From positions 1-52,944 of IMG/VR virus record IMGVR_UViG_3300046460_000200: a stretch of DNA of 52,944 bases, one strand, 5' to 3'. Source of the DNA: a virus. Of this stretch, positions 32,885-39,578 are shown in pieces. The translations under genes were made by a program, and so were the position numbers. The notes below the pieces were generated by a model, which saw only the letters and a program-made list of their open reading frames with translations, was not told the origin of the DNA and did no database searches. The number at the start of each line of letters is the position of its first letter. The first letter of the stretch is position 1.

Positions 32885-33154
32885 ATGACCCCCAACGAAA
32901 TCGACAAGCTGATCGACCTCTACGCCGATGACGGCGGGCCCGGCCTGATCAAGCTCTCGGCCGACACCTGGTGCCGCATGCCGATGGACTTCGGCGCCGC
33001 GTGCATCAACCCGTTGCGGGGCATCCGATACCGGGGTGTCAGGATCTTGGTGTCGCGGGCTTTCGAGGACCAAGTTCTGTCGCGGGCCGACGCGCTGGCG
33101 CTGGGTCATGACGAGTTCGAAGAGCTGATGCCCGCGCCTGAACGGACGCTTTGA
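32885..33154 (+). CDS. Hypothetical protein
   Basis: This 89-residue protein starts MTPNEIDKLIDLYADDG and has a middle with CRMPMDFGAACINPLRG, then a helical acidic end (DALALGHDEFEELM). No family recognised. I chose 32885 over upstream in-frame ATGs because those would overlap the promoter-like element and the divergent gene. Confidence 0.6.
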   Translation: MTPNEIDKLIDLYADDGGPGLIKLSADTWCRMPMDFGAACINPLRGIRYRGVRILVSRAFEDQVLSRADALALGHDEFEELMPAPERTL

Positions 33155-33311
33155 CCGTCTGAGAAGGGTGGATAGGCGATGCTGCCTTTCCAAGCCACGA
33201 CAGCTGAACAATCATGTTCCGCTCGGCTTTGGTCATCGCGCCGTCAGCCGGACCACCGACGAGAACCCTGCTTGGAAGTGACAGCAGCCTAGGTCGGCTG
33301 TAGCTTGACCT

Positions 33312-33818
33312 ATGGATAACCCAAAGCCGCGCAGAGGGCCAAGGCCACCCGACCCGCCCAATCCTTGGTTCGCTCATGTGATCCTGGATGCGCACTTGCT
33401 GGACGAGCACATCGACAGCAACGAACGCTCAGCTGCCGATCTGATCTTCGCGCTGGCTAAAGACGAGGGTCTGTCGATTTTTCTGCCTCACTCAGTAAAG
33501 GCCGAAATCGACGATCCAAACACGCCTGCCGCTACACGAGAACGAGCTTCCGAGTTTATTTATACGATGGCCGTGGGCGAGGACCCCAGATCCGCGGCCC
33601 GCTTCGAACTGCTACTTCGCGGGAATGCCGCGCCTGGCCGTCATTCTGCGGATGCACGTCATCTAGCTGTTGCCTGTAGGTTTGGCGGCGGGTTCTTTCT
33701 TACCTTGGATAAGCGAATGCTCGACCGGGAAGCCGACATTAGGCTTGCTTGCCCCGGTCTTTGGGTCATTCGCCCGACAAAACTCTTGGACCTAATGCAG
33801 ATCAACAGGCAGCTCTAG
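33312..33818 (+). CDS. PIN-domain protein, candidate moron
   Basis: This 168-residue protein has a PIN-like fold pattern: acidic residues Asp26 (ILDAH), Glu65 (KAEID), Asp114 (SADARHLAVA) and Asp133 (TLDKRML), in the expected order for a metal-dependent RNase. GC and codon use are visibly lower than in neighbours, which suggests recent gain. No partner antitoxin gene is obvious next to it. It lies apart from the late operon and probably has its own promoter (TTGGAAG near 33272 and GCCTAGGTC near 33287). It could serve defence or superinfection control in the lysogen. Confidence 0.75.
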   Translation: MDNPKPRRGPRPPDPPNPWFAHVILDAHLLDEHIDSNERSAADLIFALAKDEGLSIFLPHSVKAEIDDPNTPAATRERASEFIYTMAVGEDPRSAARFELLLRGNAAPGRHSADARHLAVACRFGGGFFLTLDKRMLDREADIRLACPGLWVIRPTKLLDLMQINRQL

Positions 33819-33900
33819 GTACACGACAGCCGCCCTGCGCGACATTCCCAACGTCCGCTTAGGGTCGGAAGCGGAAGTCGGTATTCGCCCAGGAAGCGGA

Positions 33901-34107
33901 CTAGCGCCTTGAGCCGATAACCTGGACCTTCGGCGGACCCTTGGCTCCGCACGCGGTGCAGCGCGCGCCCATTCGCAACTCCGCCGGCCGCATAGAAGGG
34001 CCGACACGAGCAATGATGACCGCGCGCGGCCAAATAACTGTGTAGCCGCACGCGCAGCGGATCGTCAGCGACGCAAGCTTCCCCGTGCGGGGGTCCATGT
34101 CGGCCAT
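33901..34107 (-). CDS. Small zinc-binding protein
   Basis: This 68-residue protein has two CxxC-type pairs, CACGY (near 18-20) and CTACGAKG (near 50-53), which probably bind one zinc ion. It lies three bases after the next zinc-binding gene, in a three-gene minus-strand unit. No family recognised. Confidence 0.65.
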   Translation of the reverse strand: MADMDPRTGKLASLTIRCACGYTVIWPRAVIIARVGPSMRPAELRMGARCTACGAKGPPKVQVIGSRR

Positions 34108-34110
34108 CGG

Positions 34111-34506
34111 TCAAATCCGGCCCGCCGAGGAAAATCCGACGTCCTCAGGCATGATGCCGGCGTCGAGCAGCGTCTCGATAAGCCAGGCGCGGCGCCGGCC
34201 GGTGTCCGACCGGTCGAACCCGTCCTGATAGCCGCCCTTCATGAGGCGAAGGATCGGCATCGGGCCGCCGCATCCCTTGACCGGGCACGTGACGGACCTC
34301 TGGATGCGATCCATGGGCCAGGACAGGCGTCCACGAACCCGCGCGCCCAGCATCTCGCGTCGGCCCCAGGTGCGATCCATCCCGCAGTACTGGCACTTGA
34401 AGTGCACGTCGTAGCCCAGCTCGACGCAGTCGATCAGCATCGTTGCGGCGACGTCGGGCTTCAGCGCCGCAGCTTTACGGCGGTCGCTGGCGCTAGGTTC
34501 GGGCAT
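34111..34506 (-). CDS. Zinc-finger-like protein
   Basis: This 131-residue protein has CQYCGMDRTWG (near 38-48) and CPVKGCGGPMP (near 74-84), a likely zinc ribbon with four cysteines. The end is helical with RRRAWLIETLLDAG. Its start overlaps the upstream gene's stop by 14 bases. DNA binding is plausible, not shown. Confidence 0.7.
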   Translation of the reverse strand: MPEPSASDRRKAAALKPDVAATMLIDCVELGYDVHFKCQYCGMDRTWGRREMLGARVRGRLSWPMDRIQRSVTCPVKGCGGPMPILRLMKGGYQDGFDRSDTGRRRAWLIETLLDAGIMPEDVGFSSAGRI

Positions 34507-34744
34507 CGGGAAGGCGCCGGCCGATCATGTCCGGTTGTTGGCTGACGGTGTAGAAGGATCGCCGCTTGGTGAAGAATTCCGCAGCGACGTCCAACGCCGA
34601 GATGATCACGAACATCATGTGATAGCTCGGGCCGCTGGGGCCGAGGCCGCGCAACGCGTCCACGCAGGCCTGGCGCGCGGGGCGCAGCGCCTCGAAGAAC
34701 GCGACAGGATCGCTCAGGCCGCTTCGGCCGCCGCGCGCGCTCAC
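34493..34744 (-). CDS. Hypothetical protein, first gene of a small unit
   Basis: This 83-residue protein starts with GTG at 34744 after GAGGTGATCTC. It has a helical middle (VAFFEALRPARQACVDALRG) and a hydrophobic stretch (MMFVIISALDVAAEFF), which may be a membrane segment. No family recognised. Confidence 0.55.
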   Translation of the reverse strand: MSARGGRSGLSDPVAFFEALRPARQACVDALRGLGPSGPSYHMMFVIISALDVAAEFFTKRRSFYTVSQQPDMIGRRLPDART

Positions 34745-34822
34745 GAGATCACCTCGGCCAAGATTGAGGCGCGGGTTATCGCCCGCTGGATGGGGTGGGG
34801 GCTAGACATAAGCGGCTCCGAT

Positions 34823-34837
34823 GTTCCGCTAATGTTC
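34823..34837. promoter_or_regulatory. Candidate LexA (SOS) box GTTC-N7-GTTC
   Basis: GTTC at 34823 and 34834 with seven bases between matches the alphaproteobacterial LexA box. It lies about 80 bases upstream of the minus-strand unit starting at 34744. About one such match is expected by chance in this genome, so its intergenic place is the main support. Confidence 0.4.
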
Positions 34838-34874
34838 TCATTCCGGCGAGATGAAGAGTCAACCGTCGATGATG

Positions 34875-34887
34875 CGAACGGCGTTCG
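34875..34887. repeat. Dispersed palindrome site 8 (CGAACGGCGTTCG)
   Basis: A full match with centre G on the plus strand (C on the strand of the left operon). It is noncoding, 10 bases beyond the recombinase stop, and extends to 15 bp of symmetry. Confidence 0.87.
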
Positions 34888-34896
34888 CAGTGGGCG

Positions 34897-36537
34897 CTAT
34901 ACGGCTATGCGGATCGTAAGGGGAACCGATACGGGTTCCGTTCTGCACACGCCCCCAGCCACCAAACCGTTCATACATGCGGAACGCCCGGTTTCATTGG
35001 GCTTCATGAACTCGGCCAGCTTGCCGAACAGCTCGACCTCGATCGGCGCGCCCTTCGCGAAGCTGGATGGGCGGATCTCGATTTTCTCGATCAACCCGCG
35101 CACGGCGTCGATCACGCGGCGATCGTCGGCCGAGGGCTTTCCGTCGTGCAGCTCTCCAAGTCGCGCTTGCAGGCGACGGACCTGTTCGGCGTAGGCCTCG
35201 GCCGCGCGCGGATGGAGGGTCACGGGGCCGTCTTCGCCGACGTCGGTCAGGCTGGTCCCGATATCTTCCTTCTCGGCCTCCAGGGCCACGAGGCGGGACT
35301 TCATGGCCGGCGTCGCCGTGCCGTCGCAGATCGCGTCGACCAGACGTTCGATCGTGCGGGACAGCTCGGCATGACGCTTTAGCAGCGGCGCGCGGCGCTC
35401 CCGCTTCGTCGCGGCCACGGCTTCCCATTCAGCGTGATAGATCCGGACATAGGCCAGGACGGCCTCCGGGCTGAGCATGCGGGTCTGCAGCCCGACGAGC
35501 ACCCGATCCTCGATCTCGTCGCGGCGCACGCTACGGGCGTTCTTGCAGGCCGTGTCGCCCTTGTCCCGGTGGGCGCCGCAAACCAGTCGGTTGCGGCCCA
35601 TGTTGGTGTAGTTGCTTCCGCAGTAGGCGCATTTGAGCAGGCCGGAGAAGACGCCGGGCTTGTGCTTGTTGGCCAGGGTCGGCGACCTGGTCGGGCCGCT
35701 GATGGCGAACCGGGCCTGGACCTTATCCCAGGCCTCCTGGCTGACGATCGCCAGATGCGGGACCGGCACGCGCCGCCATTCAGATTCGGGTCTGATGGTC
35801 TGGATGCGCTTGCCCGACTGGTCCTTGCGCAGGTCAAACCGGTTCCAGACCTTCACGCCGACATAGATCTCGCTGCGAAGGATGCCGTTGCCGCGGTGAC
35901 GGGAACCGAGGATCGAGGTCGCGTTCCATAGGCCGCCGCGCGGGCTGGGCACGTGATCTCTGTTGAGGAGGTCGGCGATCTCTCGGCCGGTCAGACCCTC
36001 GCCGTAGAGGGCGAAGATCATCCGGATCACGTCGGCCTCTTCGGGGACGATCTCCTGGGCGCCGCCGGGCTGGCTGAGATAGCCGTACAGCCGTGACCCC
36101 GTGGCTAGGCCCTTCTCGGCATTGGAATGCATGCCGCGCTTGGTCTTGTCGGAGAGGACGTCGATATAGAGTTCGTTCATCAGGCCCTTCAGGGCCACGT
36201 CCATGATGCCGATACGATCGGTCTGGAGCGTGGCGATCCCGACGCCGACGTACTTGAGACGATTGAAGATGTGGGCGTCGTGCTCCAGCTTCCTGGCCAA
36301 TCGGTCTTGTTCCTCGACCAGCACCAGGTCGAAGGCTCCCGCCTCGGCCGAGGCGAGCAGGGCGTTCAGGCCCGGACGGTTCGCCATGGCCGAACCGCTG
36401 ATCGCGGCGTCAGAGAAGGTGGCCACGATATCCCAGTCACGCTGTAGCGCGTGGCGCGTGCAGAGCACGATCTGGTCTTCGATCGACCGTGCGCTCTGCT
36501 TGTCGTCGGAATAGCGGGCGTAGAGCGCGACGCGCAT
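34897..36537 (-). CDS. Large serine recombinase (phage integrase)
   Basis: This 546-residue protein has a resolvase catalytic domain with Ser10 in YARYSDDKQS and the downstream EEQDRLAR arginine segment. A recombinase domain (about 155-300) and a zinc ribbon (CAYCGSNY with CGAHRDKGDTAC, about 315-350) follow, with a coiled-coil region (about 380-460). Such enzymes integrate phage DNA between short attP and attB sites. I chose ATG 36537. The only nearby noncoding DNA is 34745-34896 downstream, the best place for attP. It ends the left operon. Confidence 0.93.
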   Translation of the reverse strand: MRVALYARYSDDKQSARSIEDQIVLCTRHALQRDWDIVATFSDAAISGSAMANRPGLNALLASAEAGAFDLVLVEEQDRLARKLEHDAHIFNRLKYVGVGIATLQTDRIGIMDVALKGLMNELYIDVLSDKTKRGMHSNAEKGLATGSRLYGYLSQPGGAQEIVPEEADVIRMIFALYGEGLTGREIADLLNRDHVPSPRGGLWNATSILGSRHRGNGILRSEIYVGVKVWNRFDLRKDQSGKRIQTIRPESEWRRVPVPHLAIVSQEAWDKVQARFAISGPTRSPTLANKHKPGVFSGLLKCAYCGSNYTNMGRNRLVCGAHRDKGDTACKNARSVRRDEIEDRVLVGLQTRMLSPEAVLAYVRIYHAEWEAVAATKRERRAPLLKRHAELSRTIERLVDAICDGTATPAMKSRLVALEAEKEDIGTSLTDVGEDGPVTLHPRAAEAYAEQVRRLQARLGELHDGKPSADDRRVIDAVRGLIEKIEIRPSSFAKGAPIEVELFGKLAEFMKPNETGRSACMNGLVAGGVCRTEPVSVPLTIRIAV

Positions 36538-36539
36538 GG

Positions 36540-36797
36540 TCAGACAGGCCAAACGCCCTGGGCGTCGTCTTTGGACCAGACCACGCGAGACCCGCCATCG
36601 CCGCCGCGCACAGGAAGGTCGCGATGTCGAGCGCTGCCCGGCCGGTGAGGCGCAAGCTCGGGCTGGAGGAGGTCGAGCTCGTCAAGCATATCCTTCAGGT
36701 CGCCCGGCTCCAAAATGATCTCATGGGGCTGCCCGCCGGCGGCGGCGATTTCCTTGATGGCTTGGTCGACCTTGCCGGTCGCGGGGAGATCACGCAT
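36540..36797 (-). CDS. Hypothetical left-operon protein
   Basis: This 85-residue protein has a helical first part (GKVDQAIKEIAAAGG), an acidic middle (DLKDMLDELDLLQPE) and a basic end. It starts inside the end of the 36790-36948 gene (ATGCGTGA) and stops two bases before the recombinase start. No family recognised. Confidence 0.6.
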   Translation of the reverse strand: MRDLPATGKVDQAIKEIAAAGGQPHEIILEPGDLKDMLDELDLLQPELAPHRPGSARHRDLPVRGGDGGSRVVWSKDDAQGVWPV

Positions 36798-36948
36798 GGG
36801 GCTTGTCCGCCTTTCTCTGAGCGGCGGCATAGTCCCTGCGGGCGTTGGCGCGCGCAAGGGCTTCGATCACCCGCAAGATCGCAGGGTCGAGCGCGCCGCC
36901 GATCGGCGGGCGCTCTTCATCCTGGATTGGTTGCGGGAAGGTGGTCAC
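36790..36948 (-). CDS. Small left-operon protein
   Basis: This 52-residue protein starts with GTG at 36948, two bases after the upstream stop, and reads TTFPQPIQDEERPPIGG, then a helix (DPAILRVIEALARANARRDY) with a Lys-rich end. It fits the gap between neighbours exactly and overlaps the next gene by eight bases. A GGGAGG lies about 12 bases upstream. No family recognised. Confidence 0.6.
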   Translation of the reverse strand: MTTFPQPIQDEERPPIGGALDPAILRVIEALARANARRDYAAAQRKADKPHA

Positions 36949-36950
36949 GG

Positions 36951-37196
36951 CTAGATCAGCCCTCCCGATCGGCCGAAGGCTTCCAGCTCTTCCTGGATGT
37001 CGGCCAAGCGCTGCTCGTCGGCTTCCGTCGGGTCCTCGGCCGCGTCGAACAGCGGGCCCATGACGGCGCGCCACATGGCCAGCGTGCCCGAGAAGAAGGC
37101 GCGCTTGGTTTCGAGGACTTGGGCGTGGCTGGCCTCGGCCGGGAGGATGGCGCGGTAGGTCTGCCACAGGGCGTCGATGTGATTGGGATTAGCCAT
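36951..37196 (-). CDS. Small helical left-operon protein
   Basis: This 81-residue protein is mostly helical (MANPNHIDALWQTYRAIL at the start, then AEDPTEADEQRLADIQEELE). Its start overlaps the previous stop by eight bases. Unknown function. Confidence 0.65.
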   Translation of the reverse strand: MANPNHIDALWQTYRAILPAEASHAQVLETKRAFFSGTLAMWRAVMGPLFDAAEDPTEADEQRLADIQEELEAFGRSGGLI

Positions 37197-37713
37197 GGGT
37201 CGGCCTCCCGGCCTTTTCGGCCGCTCGGTCGAGGCGCTCGACTTCCGCGATGATCAGGGCGGCAGCCTTGATCAGCATCCGGCGCGCCGTGCCCGGCTTC
37301 CACCATTGCAGGCTCCAGGGCCACGCCCCGGGCGGGTTGCCTTTCATGTACTCGGCGCCCAGACGCGCGTTCGCGGCGGCCGTGGCGTATGAAGCGGCGG
37401 CGTCCGCCAGCTCTCCGGAGCCGTGCTCGTCGTCGTGCTTCTCCGACCATCCTTCAGCCGAGACCTGCCGCTGGCGTTCCGCCAGGAACTCGGCTGCGAC
37501 CTCGGCCGATGGCGTGCGCTGGACGATGCAGTACCGGTCGAGGAACGTGATCGCCTTCTCAGGGTCGGTCTTCACTTCGGCGATGTCGGCGATGAGTTGG
37601 TCCATGAACTCGGCGGTCAGGCCCACGCCGAAATCATTGTCGGCGTCGGGCAGCTTGCGAAGGCCGACTGAAGCTTGCCGAGCCATGCCGGCGAGATTGA
37701 TGCGGAGCGTCAT
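37189..37713 (-). CDS. Conserved phage protein of unknown function
   Basis: This 174-residue protein has the pattern RQRQVSAEGWSEKHDDEH, GELADAAASYA, WPW and WWKPGTARRMLIKAAALI with a closing IAEVERLDRA, which I recognise from many phage and prophage proteins without known activity. An N-terminal helical part (about 30-75) is extra. Its ATG overlaps the exonuclease stop (ATGA). Confidence 0.75.
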   Translation of the reverse strand: MTLRINLAGMARQASVGLRKLPDADNDFGVGLTAEFMDQLIADIAEVKTDPEKAITFLDRYCIVQRTPSAEVAAEFLAERQRQVSAEGWSEKHDDEHGSGELADAAASYATAAANARLGAEYMKGNPPGAWPWSLQWWKPGTARRMLIKAAALIIAEVERLDRAAEKAGRPTHG

Positions 37714-38813
37714 GACGCCACCGCCGCGGCTTCCGGCCGGTTGTCATCCGGTACCGTCCACGTGCTGAAATTGCGCGAGACTTCGAACTTGTCCGGTTCG
37801 GTGAACGTGTGGCGGTGCTTGTCCAGCCAGCCGTCCAGCAAGGTTTGCAGCTCGTCGTTCGCCAGCTTGATCGCGGCCGGCGTCCCGTCACGATCTGGGT
37901 CGGCGCTTTCCCCGTAGAGGTCTTCACTGCTGTCGAGCAAATGCTCGATCACCCGACGAGCATCGAAGTTCAGCGCGCCCGTGATGGCTTCGATCACGAA
38001 AGCCGCCTGTCCCGGCTCCATGTTGCCCGAGGCGTCGTCCAGCGCAGCCTGGCGGGATTTGTGGGGGCCGTAGCGGTAAACTTCCTCGTTGTCCCCCGCC
38101 CACCATTGGAAGCTCGGGGGGGGCGCGATAGCAGCCGTTTGGAAGGCATCCTCGCGCCCCCGGATCATGTGGATCACCGCGTCGACCTGGTCGGGGTTCA
38201 GCGGCGTGCCCGCCAGCAGCATTTCGGGCACATCGGCCAGCCACGCGAACAGCGTTCGTTGCGCGTCGCTGTTGCGCACGGCGCGCAGGCCGAGGCGGCG
38301 GTAGGCCTCCTGCACATCGCGGGCCTCGGTGCGGGCGTCGTCGATCGCGATGTGGTGCGTGCCCGAATGCTTGGTGACGGTGACGCCGCCCATTTCGTAG
38401 GCGGTGCGGGTGTCGCGGCCGACATTGTGCTTCTTGCCCCAGGGCATGGGCAGGCCGGCGGCGCGATAGGCGGCGGTCAGCAGGGGCAGGTCGTAGTCCT
38501 TGCCCTGGCCCCAGAAGCGCGTGCCCTCGTTGCGGGCCCAGTACGCCGAGAACGCGGTCAGCACCTCGACCAGCGGGCGCGGGTCGATCTTGAGGGCGGC
38601 GTAGGCCTCGGCCCGCTCTGGCTCCTGCCACCACGCCACGGTCGCGGGGTCCTTGATCAGGCCGACGGCGAGGCAGCTCTCCTCGTCGATCGTCATGTAG
38701 AATTCTTCGCCCAGCTCGTCGCTGTGCGGATCGGCCACGACGGCGCCGAGCGAGGCCAGGACGGAGCCGGGCGTGTTGCCCATGGTCTCCAGGTCGCCAA
38801 CGATATGGGTCAT
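37710..38813 (-). CDS. DEDD-family 3'-5' exonuclease (Rv2179c/DUF5051-like)
   Basis: This 367-residue protein has an N-terminal exonuclease with the DEDD residues: Asp and Glu in GDLETMG (7-9), Asp in GQGKDYDLP (near 105-108), and His and Asp in THHIAIDDARTEA (near 153-160). The WWQEPE segment near 61 is typical of this subgroup. After about 195 there is a C-terminal extension with an aspartate-rich stretch, probably another small domain. It may trim 3' ends in replication or recombination, or act on RNA. It sits in the left operon. Confidence 0.82.
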   Translation of the reverse strand: MTHIVGDLETMGNTPGSVLASLGAVVADPHSDELGEEFYMTIDEESCLAVGLIKDPATVAWWQEPERAEAYAALKIDPRPLVEVLTAFSAYWARNEGTRFWGQGKDYDLPLLTAAYRAAGLPMPWGKKHNVGRDTRTAYEMGGVTVTKHSGTHHIAIDDARTEARDVQEAYRRLGLRAVRNSDAQRTLFAWLADVPEMLLAGTPLNPDQVDAVIHMIRGREDAFQTAAIAPPPSFQWWAGDNEEVYRYGPHKSRQAALDDASGNMEPGQAAFVIEAITGALNFDARRVIEHLLDSSEDLYGESADPDRDGTPAAIKLANDELQTLLDGWLDKHRHTFTEPDKFEVSRNFSTWTVPDDNRPEAAAVAS

Positions 38814-39214
38814 TACGCAGCCCTCCCGACGGTCGGCAACTCGGGCGCGTCGGCGTGCAGCGCGCGGTTCAGGGCGTCGCGCTTGCGGCCCTCGAGGTAG
38901 GCCCAGCCGAGGAACCGGGAGCGTTCGCCCCGGTCGATCGCGAACAGCGACACGCCCTGGCGCGGCGCGTCCTCGCCGAAGATCAGAACCTCGGCGTCGA
39001 AGCCCTGGAGGCTGTCGCCGCGGCGGTCGCGCTGGATGCGGGCGACCAGCTCGTCCAGGGTCTCGAAGACGATCGGCTTGCAGAGCGGATCGTTGGGGCG
39101 CTCGACGAGCGCGAAGCGGGTGTCGTGGGCCATGCGAAGGCGTCTCCAGGTGGTGCGGGCGTTGGCGATGAATTCGCCGTCGCGGGCGATTTCGGCGGGC
39201 GAGGGGCGGATCAC
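38813..39214 (-). CDS. Hypothetical left-operon protein
   Basis: This 133-residue protein starts with GTG at 39214, overlapping the upstream TGA as GTGA. It has a helix (PAEIARDGEFIANARTTWRR), then strand-rich sequence with FALVERPNDPLCKP and FETLDELVARIQRDRRG. No family recognised. Confidence 0.65.
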   Translation of the reverse strand: MIRPSPAEIARDGEFIANARTTWRRLRMAHDTRFALVERPNDPLCKPIVFETLDELVARIQRDRRGDSLQGFDAEVLIFGEDAPRQGVSLFAIDRGERSRFLGWAYLEGRKRDALNRALHADAPELPTVGRAA

Positions 39215-39339
39215 GGCCGGTCTCCGGTCCAGGCCGCGAGGACGTCGGCGACGCGGGCTCCGAATTCGATGACCAGCCACCAGAGGGCGGCGCTGACGGC
39301 CGCCGCGAGGGTCAGGCCGACTAGGCGAGGCAGTCTCAT
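39211..39339 (-). CDS. Small membrane protein
   Basis: This 42-residue protein has one membrane helix (about residues 6-24, AAAVSAALWWLVIEF) and overlaps both neighbours (ATGA and GTGA), which supports translation. Function unknown. Confidence 0.6.
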   Translation of the reverse strand: MRLPRLVGLTLAAAVSAALWWLVIEFGARVADVLAAWTGDRP

Positions 39340-39578
39340 CGGGAGGCCTCCATGCGGATCGTCTGGCGAACGGCGAACGCCATTTCCAGATGCGCGCGGG
39401 CGATGGTCAGGGCCGTGAGGGCCGACTGCTGGAGCGCGGCGGCGCGAACGGCGTTCGGCGCGCCGCGCTTGTCCTGGCGCGACCGTTCGGCGAGGGCCGT
39501 CTCGACCCAGTTGCCGGCGATCATCAGGTAGCGTTTGGCTTCGTGGGCGTGCCACGCGATGACATCGGCCGCGGTCAT
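39336..39578 (-). CDS. Small helical protein
   Basis: This 80-residue protein is helical and Ala-rich (MTAADVIAWHAHEAKRYLMI at the start). It overlaps the ParB-like stop (ATGA). The palindrome at 39445 lies within it and codes for APNAVRAA. No family recognised. Confidence 0.62.
   Translation of the reverse strand: MTAADVIAWHAHEAKRYLMIAGNWVETALAERSRQDKRGAPNAVRAAALQQSALTALTIARAHLEMAFAVRQTIRMEASR
39445..39457. repeat. Dispersed palindrome site 9 (CGAACGGCGTTCG)
   Basis: A full match with centre G on the plus strand, inside a left-operon gene just after the ParB-like gene's end. Confidence 0.85.

Noticed and set aside
33039-33234. Minus-strand frame starting MTKAERNMIVQLSW
   Set aside because: The start looks protein-like, but the frame runs far into the plus-strand gene 32885-33154 with an unlikely translation. 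At most it is a remnant.
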